From Lachnospiraceae bacterium (GTDB lineage Bacteria > Bacillota > Clostridia > Lachnospirales > Lachnospiraceae): a stretch of 12,009 bases of DNA. Location: the NCBI GenBank assembly GCA_017964055.1, contig JAGCSS010000317.1:1-12009 (forward strand). Direction: 5' to 3'. Shown piece by piece: positions 5,380 to 12,009 of this stretch. Position 1 is the stretch's first letter, and the number at the start of each line of letters is the position of its first letter. Both the position numbers and the translations under genes were made by a program. The notes below the pieces were generated by a model. It did not search any database. It was not told where the DNA came from and saw nothing but the letters and a program-made list of their open reading frames with translations.

Positions 5380-7428
5380 ATGAAGCTAAATTTTAAGTCA
5401 TTGTCGAACTACATGATCGGCATATACACTTTAGCAATCATAATATTCTTCATTATTCCGATACCGTCGTGGCTGCTGGACGTGCTGGTCGCATTCAATA
5501 TGTCCGTGGCGATGATAGTATTGTTTAATGCGCTGTTCTCCGCCGAAGTCCTTAATATGTCGACATTCCCGACGATACTGCTGTTCACGACGCTGTTCCG
5601 TATATCGCTGAACGTTTCGTCCACGCGACTGATACTTTTAAACGGCGACCCCGGAAAGGTTATCCGCCAGTTCGGAACCTTCGTCGGAGGCAATAACCTG
5701 ATCGTAGGCGCGATCATATTCATAGTCATAATCCTCGTGCAGTTCCTTGTCATCAACAAGGGTTCCGAGCGTGTATCCGAGGTTACGGCGCGTTTCACGC
5801 TGGACGCGATGCCCGGTAAGCAGATGGCGATCGATGCCGACCTGAATACCGGCGCGATCACGGATCAGGAAGCAAAGATAAGACGAGAGAAGATACAGGA
5901 AGAATCGACGTTCTTCGGCTCCATGGACGGTGCCACGAAGTACGTAAAGGGAGATGCCACAGCGGGTCTTATCATTACGATGATCAACTTTGTCGGCGGT
6001 CTGATCATGGGCATTACGGTCAACGGCCTCGACGCTTCCCAGGCGCTTTCGCAGTACGGACTGCTGACCATAGGTGACGGTCTGGTATCGGCCATGCCTT
6101 CGCTGATGATCTCGATGGCGACCGGTGTGCTCGTAACCAAGGTTTCCAAAGAGGCGGATGTCGGAGATCTGCTCGTTTCGCAGCTGTTCTCGATACCGAG
6201 GGTTCTCTATCTGGTCGGCATAGCGCTCATAGTGCTCGGATTTACTCCGCTGCCCTGGTACATATTCATTCCGTTCGGTGCGATGTTCATCGCTTCGGCA
6301 CGTTCGATAGAGAAGCGCGTAAAGACCAAGTCGGTCGAGAAGGAGGTTTCCGCGGAGGAGACCGAGGCTACCGAGATCAGGCGGCCCGAGAATGTTGTCT
6401 CGCTCCTGCAGGTTGACCAGATCGAGCTCGAGTTCGGTTACGGCATCATTCCCCTGGCAGACGCCAATCAGGGCGGAGATCTGCTGGACCGTGTAGTTCT
6501 GATCAGACGTCAGATCGCGCTCGAACTCGGATGCGTAGTGCCTACGATCCGTCTGAGGGACAATATCCAGCTGAACCCGAACCAGTACATCATCAAGATC
6601 AAGGGCGTGCCCGTTTCGGAGGGCGAGATCCTGTTCGATCACTATATGGCGATGAACCCGGGCTATGTTGAGGAGGAGATCACGGGTATCCAGACCTTCG
6701 AGCCCAGCTTCCATCTTCCCGCGATCTGGATCACGGAGAGCCAGAGGGAGAGAGCGGAGTCTTACGGCTACACGGTTGTCGATCCTCCGTCGATCATTGC
6801 GACTCACCTGACCGAGGTCATCAGGAGACATCTCGACGAGCTGCTCACACGTCAGGATGTTCAGAACCTCATAAACAATATCCAGGAGCAGAACCAGACG
6901 CTTATTACCGAACTCGTACCGAAGCTCCTGAGCGTCGGCGAGATACAGAAGGTACTGCAGAACCTGCTGCGTGAGGGCGTATCGATCAGAGACCTCGTCA
7001 CGATATTCGAGACACTGGCCGATTATGCGCCTACCACGCATGACACAGACGTTCTTACGGAATATGTGCGCCAGGCGTTAAAGCGGGCGATCTCCACGAA
7101 GTATTTCCCGAAGAATGAGAAGAACAGCGTGGTTACGCTCGATCCCAAGGTCGAGCAGGAGATCATGGCAAGCGTCAAGACCACCGAACAGGGCTCTTAT
7201 ATCAGCTATGATCCCGATAAGGCCCAGAAGCTTATGGATTCGGTCAAGACCGAGGTCGAAAAGCTCGAGAACATGGGCAGGAATCCCATTGTCATCACTT
7301 CTCCGATCGTGAGGATGTACTTCAAGAAGATGACGAGGGATTATTTCCCGGATCTAATAGTTATTTCATACAACGAGATCGATTCCGATGTGGAATTGCA
7401 ATCAGTGGGGATGGTGACAGTTAAGTGA
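5380..7428 (+). CDS. flhA: Flagellar export gate protein FlhA
   Basis: Largest export-gate component, a nonameric ring that couples proton flow to export and docks chaperone-substrate complexes. The protein has 682 residues, the usual length. The N-terminal half (to about residue 305) is membrane embedded with about eight hydrophobic segments. The FHIPEP family signature between segments 4 and 5 begins RFTLDAMPGKQMAIDADL (138-155) and continues through an ITDQEAKIRRE stretch. A charged linker (about 308-340, rich in Lys and Glu) leads to the cytoplasmic domain ending LQSVGMVTVK. The ATG at 5380 follows AAGAGGA (5362-5368), with 41 bases between the flhB stop and this start. The last codons overlap the start of flhF: GTGA at 7425-7428 contains both the flhF GTG and the flhA TGA, so the two genes are probably translationally coupled. 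Confidence 0.98.
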   Translation: MKLNFKSLSNYMIGIYTLAIIIFFIIPIPSWLLDVLVAFNMSVAMIVLFNALFSAEVLNMSTFPTILLFTTLFRISLNVSSTRLILLNGDPGKVIRQFGTFVGGNNLIVGAIIFIVIILVQFLVINKGSERVSEVTARFTLDAMPGKQMAIDADLNTGAITDQEAKIRREKIQEESTFFGSMDGATKYVKGDATAGLIITMINFVGGLIMGITVNGLDASQALSQYGLLTIGDGLVSAMPSLMISMATGVLVTKVSKEADVGDLLVSQLFSIPRVLYLVGIALIVLGFTPLPWYIFIPFGAMFIASARSIEKRVKTKSVEKEVSAEETEATEIRRPENVVSLLQVDQIELEFGYGIIPLADANQGGDLLDRVVLIRRQIALELGCVVPTIRLRDNIQLNPNQYIIKIKGVPVSEGEILFDHYMAMNPGYVEEEITGIQTFEPSFHLPAIWITESQRERAESYGYTVVDPPSIIATHLTEVIRRHLDELLTRQDVQNLINNIQEQNQTLITELVPKLLSVGEIQKVLQNLLREGVSIRDLVTIFETLADYAPTTHDTDVLTEYVRQALKRAISTKYFPKNEKNSVVTLDPKVEQEIMASVKTTEQGSYISYDPDKAQKLMDSVKTEVEKLENMGRNPIVITSPIVRMYFKKMTRDYFPDLIVISYNEIDSDVELQSVGMVTVK

Positions 7429-8636
7429 TAATCAAGACATTCAAAGGTGAGACCGAGACCGAAGTGCTCTTAAAGGTTCGCGAAGAGCTCGGGCCCAATG
7501 CCGTTGTCAGCAGCGTTAAGGCGATAAAGGCAAAGGGTCTCGGAAGGCTGTTCAAGAAAACCACATACGAAGCAACAGCGTCCCTCGACGAGAATCCGCC
7601 CGAGGTTAATCTGCCGCGCAAAGAGAGCATGAAGAATATCTTCAAGAATAATCCAAATATCATCTTTGAAGAGGATGAGAAGCCCGCAGAGGATCACAAT
7701 CCTTTCGCTGACAGGGAGTCGCTCGAACTGCGCATCAACAACCTTGCCTCCATGCTCGAAAAGCAGATCGGCGAGGGCGGCGGCGCGAAGAACCCCGCAG
7801 AGCCTTCGGCTGACGGTGCAGTTAAGGATACCGCGGATGACAAGAACGTTTCGTGCATCAGGCTTATTTACAATCAGCTCCTTGAGAACGAGGTTGACGA
7901 GAAATACATTAACATGATCGTGAGCGAGATCGAGCCCACGCTGAAAAAGGACGCCCCGGTCGAGAATATCCTTTCGGCCATCTATCAGAAGATAGTCCTG
8001 AAGCTCGGCAAAACTGAGGTCCTCGATATCAACCGCGGCAAGGTGAAGTATGTCTTTCTGGTAGGTCCGACGGGCGTAGGAAAGACCACTACCATAGCCA
8101 AGCTCGCGTCCAAGCTCAAACTCGACAAGAAGCTCAACGTGGCGCTCATCACGGCCGACACGTACAGGATCGCTGCGGTCAAGCAGCTTGAGGTCTATGC
8201 GAACATCCTGAACATCCCGCTCAAGGTCATCAATAACGAGGCGGAGATGGAAGAGGCCAAGGAGGATCTTTCGGCATTTGATATCGTGCTCATAGACACG
8301 GCGGGCAGGTCGCACAAGGACCGCAGGCAGTGCGACGACATCGAGCGCCTGATCAATACGATCCCCGAGGAAGACCGCGAGGTTTTCCTGGTTCTTTCCG
8401 TTACGACGAAGTACCGCGATCTCGAGGCCATCACGGAGGCTTATTCCGAGATCTCGGATTACAGACTTATATTCACAAAACTCGACGAGACCATGTATCT
8501 CGGCAATATTTTCAACATCAAGCTTTTGACGGGAGCTCCTCTTTCGTATGCGACTTTCGGTCAGGGAGTTCCGAACGATATCAGCAGGATAGACGCTCAG
8601 ACTATCGCTAAGCAGCTTTTGGGAGGTGGCGATTAA
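7425..8636 (+). CDS. flhF: Flagellar SRP-type GTPase FlhF
   Basis: SRP-family GTPase that sets the site of new flagella at the membrane and works with FlhG. The protein has 403 residues. The N-terminal B domain begins MIIKTFKGETETEVLLKVRE, typical of the family, and is followed by a poorly conserved charged stretch (about 60-140). The NG domain carries G1 GPTGVGKTT (214-222), DTYRIAAVKQL, the G3 motif DTAGR (from D291), the G4 motif TKLD (351-354) and a closing QGVPNDI motif. All GTPase motifs look intact. The start is GTG at 7425 in a four-base overlap with flhA, with GGGGATGG at 7407-7414 as a possible ribosome site. The stop (8634-8636) shares one base with the ATG of flhG. The resemblance to Ffh and FtsY is expected, but the N-terminus and location identify FlhF. 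Confidence 0.97.
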   Translation: MIIKTFKGETETEVLLKVREELGPNAVVSSVKAIKAKGLGRLFKKTTYEATASLDENPPEVNLPRKESMKNIFKNNPNIIFEEDEKPAEDHNPFADRESLELRINNLASMLEKQIGEGGGAKNPAEPSADGAVKDTADDKNVSCIRLIYNQLLENEVDEKYINMIVSEIEPTLKKDAPVENILSAIYQKIVLKLGKTEVLDINRGKVKYVFLVGPTGVGKTTTIAKLASKLKLDKKLNVALITADTYRIAAVKQLEVYANILNIPLKVINNEAEMEEAKEDLSAFDIVLIDTAGRSHKDRRQCDDIERLINTIPEEDREVFLVLSVTTKYRDLEAITEAYSEISDYRLIFTKLDETMYLGNIFNIKLLTGAPLSYATFGQGVPNDISRIDAQTIAKQLLGGGD

Positions 8637-9523
8637 TGGATCAGGCGGATCAGTTACGCAAAATGGTAAATAAACAAAAGAAAGTCCGCAAGGTTTCGCG
8701 CGTTATCACGGTCACCAGCGGAAAAGGCGGCGTAGGCAAGTCGACCCTTTCCGTCAATCTTGCGATAGCACTTTCACGAATGGGAAAAAGAGTCATTATC
8801 CTCGATGCGGACTTCGGCCTCGCAAACGTCGAGGTAATGCTCGGTATCAGGCCCCAGCACAATCTGGCGGACCTGATGTTCAGGGGCAAGGAATTAAAGG
8901 ACATCATCACCGAGGGCCCCGAGGGAGTCGGCTTTATCTCGGGAGGCTCTGGTATACAGGAGCTTTCGAGACTGACGAGAGATCAGGTCATTTATCTTGT
9001 TCAGAAGCTCTACGAACTCGATGAACTCGCGGACATAATCCTTGTTGATACCGGCGCCGGCATCGCGGATACGGTCCTGGAATTCGTTTCCGCGAGCAAC
9101 GAGGTGCTCGTGGTCGCAACACCCGAGCCGACATCCATCACGGATGCTTACGCACTGCTAAAGACACTGAACAGAAAGAGCGATTTTGTTAAGGAAAACA
9201 CATCCATAAGGATGGTGGCGAACAGGATAAAGGACGCGGAGGAAGGCGAGAACCTCCATCAGAAGCTGAGCGTCGTTGTGGAGAAGTTCCTGAACATCAA
9301 GGTAGAATATTTAGGCGGCATCTTAAACGACGCAAACTGCCAGAAGGCGGTCATGCAGCAGGATCCGGTGATGCTCTCGTTCCCGAATTCGAACACAGCC
9401 TCGGCGATACAGAAGATCGCCGCAAAGCTTATCGACGTACAGCTGGACAATGATGACAAGAGCGGAATAGCCCATCTGTTCAACCGCTGGATGAAGACCA
9501 TTTACAAGAAAAAGAAGGGATAA
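8636..9523 (+). CDS. flhG: Flagellum number regulator FlhG (MinD/ParA-like ATPase)
   Basis: MinD-like ATPase (also YlxH or FleN) that limits flagellum number and stimulates FlhF GTPase activity. The protein has 295 residues. Residues 2-8 are DQADQLR, matching the DQAxxLR peptide known to activate FlhF. The deviant Walker A motif SGKGGVGKST spans 28-37 with both signature lysines. DADFGLANVEVMLG and VDTGAGI follow as the switch and Walker B regions. The C-terminus (277-295), GIAHLFNRWMKTIYKKKKG, looks like the amphipathic basic helix that binds the membrane in the ATP dimer. The ATG overlaps the flhF stop by one base and is preceded by GGGAGGTGG (8621-8629), a strong ribosome site that lies inside flhF. 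This indicates coupled synthesis of the pair. Division-site MinD is unlikely given the activator peptide and neighbours. Confidence 0.97.
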   Translation: MDQADQLRKMVNKQKKVRKVSRVITVTSGKGGVGKSTLSVNLAIALSRMGKRVIILDADFGLANVEVMLGIRPQHNLADLMFRGKELKDIITEGPEGVGFISGGSGIQELSRLTRDQVIYLVQKLYELDELADIILVDTGAGIADTVLEFVSASNEVLVVATPEPTSITDAYALLKTLNRKSDFVKENTSIRMVANRIKDAEEGENLHQKLSVVVEKFLNIKVEYLGGILNDANCQKAVMQQDPVMLSFPNSNTASAIQKIAAKLIDVQLDNDDKSGIAHLFNRWMKTIYKKKKG

Positions 9524-9527
9524 GGAA

Positions 9528-10292
9528 ATGATCTCAAACATTCTGACGGTCGGAGACCGTATAGAAATGAAGCGCCTTGCGGCCGAGGAGAATTCGGAGA
9601 ATAAGCCTCGGATCTATGCCAGTCAGCTCAACGACATAATCGATGACAGCACTCTCGATGTCGCGATACCGATGGAGGGCTCGCGACTGGTCCTCTATGA
9701 GGTCGGGACGAGAGTCGAGCTCCGTTTTATCACGACCGGCGGCATCTATCTGTGTAAGGCGCAGATATCCCAGCGCTGCAGGCAGGGCATGAGGACCTTC
9801 TATATCATAAAGATCCTTTCCGAGCTTCGTAAGGATCAGCGACGGCAGTACTTCCGTCTCGACAAGATCATGGAGATCAGCTATCACAAGGCCACTGTCG
9901 AGGAAATGGAGATCATGACGCGCATCAGGGACAAACAGTACAAGGACGAATATGAGATGCGCGCGATGCTGGGATATCTGGCGGAGCTTAAGATCACCGA
10001 TTCGACCGGAACGCTGATAAACATAAGCGGCGGCGGTCTGAAATTCAATTCTTCGGAGCCGCTCGAAAAGGACATGCTCATCAGGCTGAAGATACTGCTC
10101 GAGGGCGTGGACATACTTCCGCTCGATCTGTTCGCGAGGGTCATTTCCTCGGAGAAATCCAGGAACCAGAGCCTTACTTACGAGCATCGAGCCGAGTTTG
10201 TCAACATAAATCGTGACACCCGAGAGAAGATTGTCAAGTATATTTTTAATGAGGACAGGAAACTGAGAAGACGTATCAATCCGAACACGTAA
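9528..10292 (+). CDS. YcgR-like PilZ c-di-GMP-binding flagellar brake protein
   Basis: Protein of 254 residues with the two-domain layout of YcgR-type proteins, which slow or stop the motor when c-di-GMP is high. The N-terminal region (about 1-98) fits a YcgR-N beta domain. The PilZ domain begins RRQYFRL with the c-di-GMP motif RxxxR at R106-R110. The second motif NxSxxG is N165, S167 and G170 in NISGGGLKF. Both binding motifs are therefore present. The 54 residues between them are about twice the spacing in Escherichia coli YcgR; the extra part (near 120-148) is charged and probably helical. The ATG at 9528 follows GAAGGGA (9514-9520) at the end of flhG, with only 4 bases between the genes. 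The location between flhG and cheB supports a motor function. Ligand binding and partner are inferred. Confidence 0.9.
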   Translation: MISNILTVGDRIEMKRLAAEENSENKPRIYASQLNDIIDDSTLDVAIPMEGSRLVLYEVGTRVELRFITTGGIYLCKAQISQRCRQGMRTFYIIKILSELRKDQRRQYFRLDKIMEISYHKATVEEMEIMTRIRDKQYKDEYEMRAMLGYLAELKITDSTGTLINISGGGLKFNSSEPLEKDMLIRLKILLEGVDILPLDLFARVISSEKSRNQSLTYEHRAEFVNINRDTREKIVKYIFNEDRKLRRRINPNT

Positions 10293-10341
10293 TTTGGTTT
10301 TTAAGATAAAAATACTTGTCAAAATGTGAAAGGAACACAAA
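10293..10341 (+). other. AT-rich spacer before cheB
   Basis: A 49-base gap, clearly richer in A and T than its surroundings, separates the PilZ gene from cheB. It holds the cheB ribosome site GAAAGGAA (10328-10335). I see TTGGTT at 10294-10299 but no well-spaced -10 box, and no hairpin with a T run, so I cannot support a promoter or terminator here. Confidence 0.5.
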
Positions 10342-11508
10342 ATGCCTAAAAAAATACTAATAATTGATGACTCTGCACTCATGAGAAGAGTACTCTCTGA
10401 TATAATAGGCACCGATAAGAGATTCATTCTGTCAGATGCCGCAGGGAACGGCCTCGAGGCTTACGATCTGATCACTACGAATCCCGGGAAATACGATCTG
10501 CTCGTTCTGGACATCAACATGCCGAAGATGAGCGGTATTCAGCTTCTCGAAAAGCTGAACGAAAAAAAGATCCACATCCCGACGATCATGGTCAGCTCGA
10601 TAGCGAAAGAGGGAGCGGCGGAGACCATCAGGTGTCTTGAGCTCGGTGCTTCGGATTTCATCACGAAGCCCGACAACTTCCTTGAAACGAAGAGCGACAA
10701 GTTCAGGGATAAGGTAGTGCGCTTTATGTGCGGTGCTTTGGGTCTGCCTCTCGAGGCGTCCGAGGCTCCCGCGGAGACTAAGCCTTCTGCCGGATTTCCC
10801 GCGCGTCCCGCTCCCGCGGTCAGGGATGATAAGCCTGTTGCAGTCGGAAGTCATGCGGCGGACGGAGGCCCGATGTCGTATGTGAGGATCACCTTTAAGA
10901 GAAAACCTCACACGACCGTATCGCCCAAGGCCGAGAAGCTTGTTGCGATAGCCTGCTCGACCGGAGGACCCAAGGCGCTCCACCAGCTCATCCCGATGCT
11001 CCCGGCCAATATCAATGCTCCGATAGTGCTCGTACAGCACATGCCCGAAGGCTTCACCGGTACTCTTGCCGCCAGACTCAACGAGACCTCAAAGGTCAGG
11101 GTCGAGGAAGCGGTCGAAGGAACGGTCCTCAAAAAGGGTACGGTCTATATCGCCCGCGGCGGAAAGCATCTGCGTGTTATCAGAAAGGGTAAGGACCTCG
11201 CCTTATCGATCGGCGATGACGCTCCGAGAAATACCCTTAAACCCTGTGCCGACATCATGTATGAATCCCTGATCAACCTCTCGCTTGAAGAAGTTGTCTG
11301 CGTAGTCCTTACCGGGATGGGCAGCGACGGAACTCGCGGAATCGGTCAGCTGAGCCAGAAGACAAACTGTTACGTTATTGCTCAGGACGAAGCGAGCAGC
11401 ACGGTATACGGCATGCCCAGGATGGTCAAAGAAGCCGAACTTACCGATGAGGTTGTTCCACTCGGTTCTATAGCAGGCGCCATAACAAACATCGTGGGAA
11501 CCTGCTAG
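10342..11508 (+). CDS. cheB: Chemotaxis response regulator protein-glutamate methylesterase CheB
   Basis: Removes methyl groups from chemoreceptor glutamates and deamidates glutamines, resetting receptor sensitivity after phosphorylation by CheA. The protein has 388 residues. The receiver domain (1-~125) has the acidic pair D9-D10, the phosphorylation site D57 in LDINMP, S85/S86 and K109 in TKP, all expected for an active receiver. A variable linker of about 70 residues (Ala/Pro-rich) follows. The methylesterase domain carries the catalytic Ser206 in ACSTGGP, His233 in VQHMPEGF and Asp329 in GMGSDGT, spaced 27 and 96 residues apart, close to the Escherichia coli enzyme. The linker is the main reason it is somewhat longer than usual. 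The ATG at 10342 has GAAAGGAA 6 bases upstream. Gene order (after the PilZ gene, before cheA) matches the fla/che operon. Confidence 0.98.
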   Translation: MPKKILIIDDSALMRRVLSDIIGTDKRFILSDAAGNGLEAYDLITTNPGKYDLLVLDINMPKMSGIQLLEKLNEKKIHIPTIMVSSIAKEGAAETIRCLELGASDFITKPDNFLETKSDKFRDKVVRFMCGALGLPLEASEAPAETKPSAGFPARPAPAVRDDKPVAVGSHAADGGPMSYVRITFKRKPHTTVSPKAEKLVAIACSTGGPKALHQLIPMLPANINAPIVLVQHMPEGFTGTLAARLNETSKVRVEEAVEGTVLKKGTVYIARGGKHLRVIRKGKDLALSIGDDAPRNTLKPCADIMYESLINLSLEEVVCVVLTGMGSDGTRGIGQLSQKTNCYVIAQDEASSTVYGMPRMVKEAELTDEVVPLGSIAGAITNIVGTC

Positions 11509-11523
11509 AGAGAATAATTTGAC

Positions 11524-11549
11524 TGCCGTATAAGGTCCGTCCTACGGCA
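11524..11549 (+). promoter_or_regulatory. Inverted repeat in the cheB-cheA gap
   Basis: TGCCGTA (11524-11530) pairs perfectly with TACGGCA (11543-11549) around a 12-base loop. It lies 8 bases before the cheA ribosome site CAGGAGG (11558-11564). No T run follows, so it is not a standard terminator. The left arm overlaps GCCGTATAA (11525-11533), which together with TAGA 15 bases upstream (11506-11509) loosely resembles a flagellar sigma-D/sigma-28 promoter. It could be an RNA hairpin, a protein-binding site, or part of a promoter. Confidence 0.4.
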
Positions 11550-11573
11550 AGGAATCCCAGGAGGTTTATCTTT

Positions 11574-12009
11574 ATGGACGTTAGCCAGTATCTAGAAATT
11601 TTCATCGAAGAAGCAAAAGAACATCTGCAGAGTCTGAATGAGAATCTTCTTGTTCTTGAGAAAGAGCCCGAGAACAAGGATACTATCAATGAGATCTTCA
11701 GATCCGCCCACTCCCTTAAGGGTATGGCCGGAACCATGGGCTATAAGAGAATGCAGCATCTTACCCATGACATGGAGAACGTATTCCAGGAAGTCCGCAG
11801 CGACAAGATGAAGGTTTCATCGGAACTCGTTGACGGTCTCTTCAGGGGTCTTGATGCGCTGCAGGAATACCTTGACAATATCATCAATACCCAGGATGAA
11901 GGCACCAACGACAACCAGGACCTTATCGATCTGTTCCAGAAGGAGCTCGAGAGAGGTCTTAACGGCGGCGGCGGAGAACCTGCGCCCGGTGAGACGCAGA
12001 CGCCCGCAG
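11574..12009 (+). CDS. cheA: Chemotaxis histidine kinase CheA, N-terminal part (3' end outside window)
   Basis: First 145 residues of CheA, the kinase that passes phosphate to CheY and CheB in response to chemoreceptors. The frame is open from ATG 11574 to the window end. The P1 histidine phosphotransfer domain fills residues 1-~105: it begins MDVSQYLEIFIEEAKEHLQS, and the phosphorylated His46 lies in SAHSLKGMAGTMGY, the typical Hpt motif. Residues from about 125 (GLNGGGGEPAPGE) are a Gly/Pro-rich linker leading to the CheY/CheB-binding P2 domain, which is not in the window. The start has CAGGAGG 9 bases upstream. A 65-base gap with an inverted repeat separates it from cheB. The remaining domains (P2 to P5) cannot be seen. 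Confidence 0.97.
   Translation, partial: MDVSQYLEIFIEEAKEHLQSLNENLLVLEKEPENKDTINEIFRSAHSLKGMAGTMGYKRMQHLTHDMENVFQEVRSDKMKVSSELVDGLFRGLDALQEYLDNIINTQDEGTNDNQDLIDLFQKELERGLNGGGGEPAPGETQTPA

Noticed and set aside
5638..7041. A 467-codon open frame on the minus strand opposite flhA
   Set aside because: It lies wholly inside a certain gene. Its product is rich in Arg, Asp, His and Leu with no recognisable domain, and no ribosome site is evident. It is a by-product of the codon bias of flhA.
8636..9523. Cell-division MinD
   Set aside because: The fold is the same, but the N-terminal DQADQLR peptide and position directly after flhF identify FlhG.
11519..11547. Sigma-A promoter before cheA based on TTGACT at 11519-11524
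   Set aside because: The -35-like box is good (five of six), but no acceptable -10 box is found 16 to 18 bases downstream.
1..12009. Mobile elements, CRISPR arrays, tRNA or rRNA genes
   Set aside because: I looked for transposase-like proteins, regular spaced repeats, terminal inverted repeats and RNA-gene signatures and saw none. The window is filled by conserved operon genes.

Overview
The window is one continuous, plus-strand stretch of a flagellar/chemotaxis operon (a fla/che operon). It starts inside fliM and ends inside cheA. Every gene I can support lies on the plus strand. Most junctions are short or overlapping, and nearly every gene has a visible Shine-Dalgarno sequence. Gene order and protein types point to a motile Firmicute of the class Clostridia, with Lachnospiraceae-like sequences most likely. 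The evidence is FliY with a CheC-like phosphatase half, an flhF-flhG pair downstream of flhA, a PilZ gene between flhG and cheB, and frequent AGG/AGA arginine and ATA isoleucine codons. By eye the G+C content is around or a little above 50%, which is high for the group. I cannot name a genus.

Layout: 2-2039 encodes motor-switch parts (end of FliM, then FliY) and the export-gate assembly factor FliO. 2040-2158 is a 119-base non-coding leader with hairpins and a promoter-like sequence. 2159-4173 holds the export-gate core fliP, fliQ and fliR, with an 85-base hairpin-bearing gap before fliR. 4220-7428 holds flhB and flhA. 7425-9523 holds the GTPase/ATPase pair flhF and flhG, each overlapping its upstream neighbour. 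9528-10292 is a YcgR-like PilZ protein. 10342-11508 is cheB. 11574 to the end is the P1 region of cheA, truncated by the window edge.

Together these genes build the rotor's C-ring switch and the membrane export gate (FliPQR plus FlhB and FlhA). They also set where and how many flagella are made (FlhF/FlhG), and connect the motor to c-di-GMP (PilZ protein) and to chemotaxis signalling (CheA phosphorylates CheB and CheY; FliY can remove phosphate from CheY-P).

I found no mobile elements, tRNA or rRNA genes, CRISPR arrays or defence genes. This is mostly an ordinary, well-preserved core operon and I see no wholly new system. The points most worth a second look are the fliO-fliP leader, the hairpin and GTG start before fliR, the missing cheY, the long insertion in the PilZ domain, and the inverted repeat before cheA.
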